From an uncultured Collinsella sp. (lineage in GTDB: Bacteria > Actinomycetota > Coriobacteriia > Coriobacteriales > Coriobacteriaceae): 64,000 bases of DNA. Positions 62,213 through 64,000 of this stretch are shown in pieces (positions within the stretch are counted from its first letter, which is position 1; every line of letters starts with the position of its first letter). A program made the translations under genes and the position numbers. Below the pieces are notes generated by a model that searched no databases, was not told where the DNA came from, and saw nothing but the letters and a program-made list of their open reading frames with translations. Location: positions 33,438 to 97,437 of the forward strand of contig UQMV01000003.1 of assembly GCA_900542315.1 (NCBI GenBank). Direction: 5' to 3'.

Positions 62213-63427
62213 ATGGACTATGGAGTACTTGGCGCGTATTTTGACGGTGCTGTCGCGAAAACCCTCGCGGGCGTTGACATCATGGGGGCCAATAAAAGCC
62301 ACCAGCACGAATTCAACGGCGTGGGGCCTTTGCGCGCGCTTTTCGGAGACGATGACATAAAGGGGATGCGAACTACCTTCGCATATCTCGATGATGGTGC
62401 AGACCCTATATTCGACCATGGTTATACCACTTGGTACGACGCCCGCAGGAAGCATCCAACTAGAACTGAGTATAGGCTCTACTACAACGATAATGCTGCC
62501 ATGGGCATGGCCCGTCCGGGCGACCTCATGGTTTTGGCCCTACACGAAGCCAAGGAGGTCGTAATCCTATTTGCCCGAGCGGGGAGTACGGCGGAATCTC
62601 AAGTTCGCTGGCTCTTCGCGCTCGACGGGGTTGGCGAGAAGGGTTTTACGCCCTCTGCTCGGGAGGATACGCGCATCACGTCGATCGCCGCAAGGATTTT
62701 GGAGTCCATCGGCATCGAAGTTAGCATGCCGATCGCAGCGGAGAACTTCCTCGACGGTATGATCGAGAAATTCGGCGAGTCCTTCCCCAAAGGGGCAGAC
62801 TTCTCAGCCTACTCAGCTTCCACCCTTGGAAAGCTCGATTGGACGGGCGACCCGGATGGCTGCTTGGTCGCTTGTTACGAACGCGAAGAGATGCTGTTCC
62901 GTGTCTTCGAGCGGCATCTCTTGGAGCGCGACCTCGCGCCATACCTTGGCTCGGCGCTTGATGTTGATGGCGTGCTGCGCACCACTATGTCGGCCTTCCA
63001 GCGCCGCAAGTCCCGTGCGGGGACGGCGTTCGAGAATCAACTCTCGATGCTATTCGATGCTAGGGGCATACGCTACTCGGCGCAGAAATACACCGAGGGC
63101 AAATCAAAGCCGGATTTCATCTTTCCCTCTATTGACGATTACCACGACCCCAAGTTCCCTGTCGCTCGACTGACGATGCTCGGTGCCAAGACAACCATCA
63201 AGGAGCGTTGGCGTCAGGTGCTTGATGAGGCTGACAGAATCGAGGACAAGCATCTTGTAACACTTGAGCCCGCCGTAAGTGAGGATTACACACGAGCTAT
63301 GGCTAAGGACAGGCTCAGCCTCGTTGTGCCCTCATCGCTGTTCGAAACCTACACGCCCGCGCAAAGGGAATGGCTCATGAGCGTCAACGACTTCTGCAGG
63401 CTGGTAGAAGCCCGACAGCACGAGTAG
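62213..63427 (+). CDS. Type II restriction endonuclease, EcoRII-like
   Basis: 404 residues, the length of EcoRII itself. The C-terminal nuclease domain shows KPDFIF (Asp301) and GAKTT (Lys326) with RWRQVLDEADRIEDKHLVTL, a strong EcoRII signature; the N-terminal half corresponds to the EcoRII effector domain. The probable target is CCWGG, by family. It starts one base after the methyltransferase stop. Together they form a mobile R-M pair. Confidence 0.88.
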   Translation: MDYGVLGAYFDGAVAKTLAGVDIMGANKSHQHEFNGVGPLRALFGDDDIKGMRTTFAYLDDGADPIFDHGYTTWYDARRKHPTRTEYRLYYNDNAAMGMARPGDLMVLALHEAKEVVILFARAGSTAESQVRWLFALDGVGEKGFTPSAREDTRITSIAARILESIGIEVSMPIAAENFLDGMIEKFGESFPKGADFSAYSASTLGKLDWTGDPDGCLVACYEREEMLFRVFERHLLERDLAPYLGSALDVDGVLRTTMSAFQRRKSRAGTAFENQLSMLFDARGIRYSAQKYTEGKSKPDFIFPSIDDYHDPKFPVARLTMLGAKTTIKERWRQVLDEADRIEDKHLVTLEPAVSEDYTRAMAKDRLSLVVPSSLFETYTPAQREWLMSVNDFCRLVEARQHE

Positions 63428-63453
63428 AACCACGAGACGTTTTTTAGAAATGA

Positions 63454-63489
63454 GGCCGGAGACCAGTTGAGTCTCCGGTCTTCTTTTTT
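63454..63489 (+). terminator. Terminator of the R-M operon
   Basis: GGCCGGAGAC and GTCTCCGGTC (one G-U pair) with a 7-base loop, then TTCTTTTTT. Confidence 0.9.
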
Positions 63490-63499
63490 CACTCGCAAC

Positions 63500-63664
63500 A
63501 GATTCGTCGATCACGAGGTGGGATTTGTATTTGGACTGCGCAAACTCTTGGGCAAGGGTGCTTTTTCCAACGCGGCGGGCCCCCTCGAGCATGATGGCTC
63601 GGGATCCATTGCTCGCTTTCCAATCGAGGAGTTTATTGTAGGCCGTACGTCTGAATACTGACAT
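63500..63664 (-). pseudogene. 5' remnant of an AAA_14/DUF4143 ATPase gene
   Basis: From ATG 63664 the frame reads SVFRRTAYNKLLDWKASNGS and AIMLEGARRVGKSTLAQEFA, then YKSHLVID, the typical start of AAA_14 ATPases with an intact Walker A. Similarity stops there, next to the R-M terminator; the remaining about 370 residues are missing. The break is probably the insertion or deletion edge of the R-M island. Confidence 0.75.
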
Positions 63665-63687
63665 GATTGCCCAATCTAGCTGCTGTA

Positions 63688-63772
63688 TACACGAAATGGG
63701 AAGTGTGGTTACCTGATTCAATACACGAAATGGGAAGTATATACAGGCCCTTTTCTACACGAAATGGGAAGT
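63688..63772. repeat. Three 17-bp direct repeats at an exact 34-bp period
   Basis: TACACGAAATGGGAAGT at 63688-63704, 63722-63738 and 63756-63772, separated by unrelated 17-base spacers. They lie upstream of the ATPase remnant on its promoter side and look like operator iterons. Confidence 0.85.
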
Positions 63773-64000
63773 GCGGGTACCGCTGGAGCTTGTTGGGATA
63801 GATGGAGCGCATGTGTTGCGTCGCTCAGGTATGCTCATATGTGCCTAGAGTTTCACATGCCGAGAAAGGTTGATGGCTGCCATATCCACATACCAAAACA
63901 CGGAGCGCTCAGCGCCGTCGACACCTGCGTCACCAATTTCCCCGCGGGGGGTGTTCCTATAGTTTTGTCAACTGGGAAATGCTGCCCGCGCGACTGAATC
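63773..64000. other. Right edge, no gene seen
   Basis: A frame of 77 codons exists but has no ribosome site and no recognisable content. The direct repeat at 63914-63938 is the only clear signal. Confidence 0.5.
63914..63938 (+). repeat. Direct repeat right of the R-M island
   Basis: GCCGTCGACACC then TGCGTCACCAATT, 24 of 25 bases identical to 60871-60895. Confidence 0.8.

Noticed and set aside
63688..63772. CRISPR array
   Set aside because: Repeats are 17 bp, spacers 17 bp, only three units, no cas genes; better read as operator iterons.
63764..63997. 77-codon frame at the right edge
   Set aside because: No ribosome site, odd composition, and it contains the direct repeat and part of the iteron.

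Overview
The window is about 60% GC and reads like a chromosome segment of a gut actinobacterium of the class Coriobacteriia, most probably Collinsella or a close relative. The pointers are the dnaK-grpE-dnaJ-hspR order, several sugar PTS systems, hydrogenase-maturation genes, a membrane-embedded LuxR regulator of a type common in this class, and many Ala-rich lipoproteins. The genus is inferred from gene content and composition; no 16S gene is present. Fifty protein genes, one 23-codon leader ORF, one gene remnant and one tRNA can be supported.

Layout. 0.2-3.2 kb: a beta-glucoside-type PTS EIIBC and a DUF4038 glycosidase. 3.4-8.7 kb: a membrane LuxR regulator followed by an envelope gene set (one-TM protein, zinc-ribbon protein, two related lipoproteins). 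8.8-12.7 kb: mgtA with a putative leader peptide, then pyrE. 12.9-20.8 kb: sugar genes (RpiR regulator, GH106-like hydrolase with a divergent AraC regulator, GH1 6-phospho-beta-glucosidase, EIIA-Glc) and a lipoprotein. 21.1-27.8 kb: a minus-strand nickel/hydrogenase-maturation operon (small protein, nikR, hypF, hypC, hypD, hypE, gph). 28.1-31.2 kb: trxA, an unknown gene and an AgrC/AgrA-like two-component pair. 31.4-35.3 kb: the NAD operon nadA-nadB-nadC-niaR, then a ferredoxin. 36.2-47.8 kb: the heat-shock genes dnaK-grpE-dnaJ-hspR and clpB, separated by an aconitase-like hydratase and a membrane protein set between duplicated repeat blocks. 48.4-56.8 kb: a DUF4143 ATPase, membrane proteins, a TetR regulator, a large iron-sulfur flavoprotein and hypA. 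57.1-60.4 kb: a mannose-family PTS operon with a DUF956 gene. 60.7-63.9 kb: tRNA-Arg(CCU), then an EcoRII-like restriction-modification pair between two 25-bp direct repeats, and a decayed ATPase gene.

How parts connect. NiaR probably controls nadA through a 44-bp palindrome that overlaps the promoter. HspR, encoded in the dnaK operon, probably binds a 27-bp inverted repeat present at both dnaK and clpB. NikR sits at the head of the hyp genes that use nickel. The TetR protein has two phased 15-bp palindromes in front of the flavoprotein. EIIA-Glc at 19.4 kb is the natural partner of the EIIBC at the left edge, which lacks its own IIA domain.

The most unusual feature is not a gene. Intergenic spaces are full of long hairpin elements from at least ten sequence families. 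One family is exactly 67 bp in all three copies. Another supplies the stop codons of its neighbours. A third forms a roughly 200-bp module set directly after stop codons, whose stems differ in sequence between copies but keep their pairing. No transposase is present, so if these are mobile they must be moved in trans.
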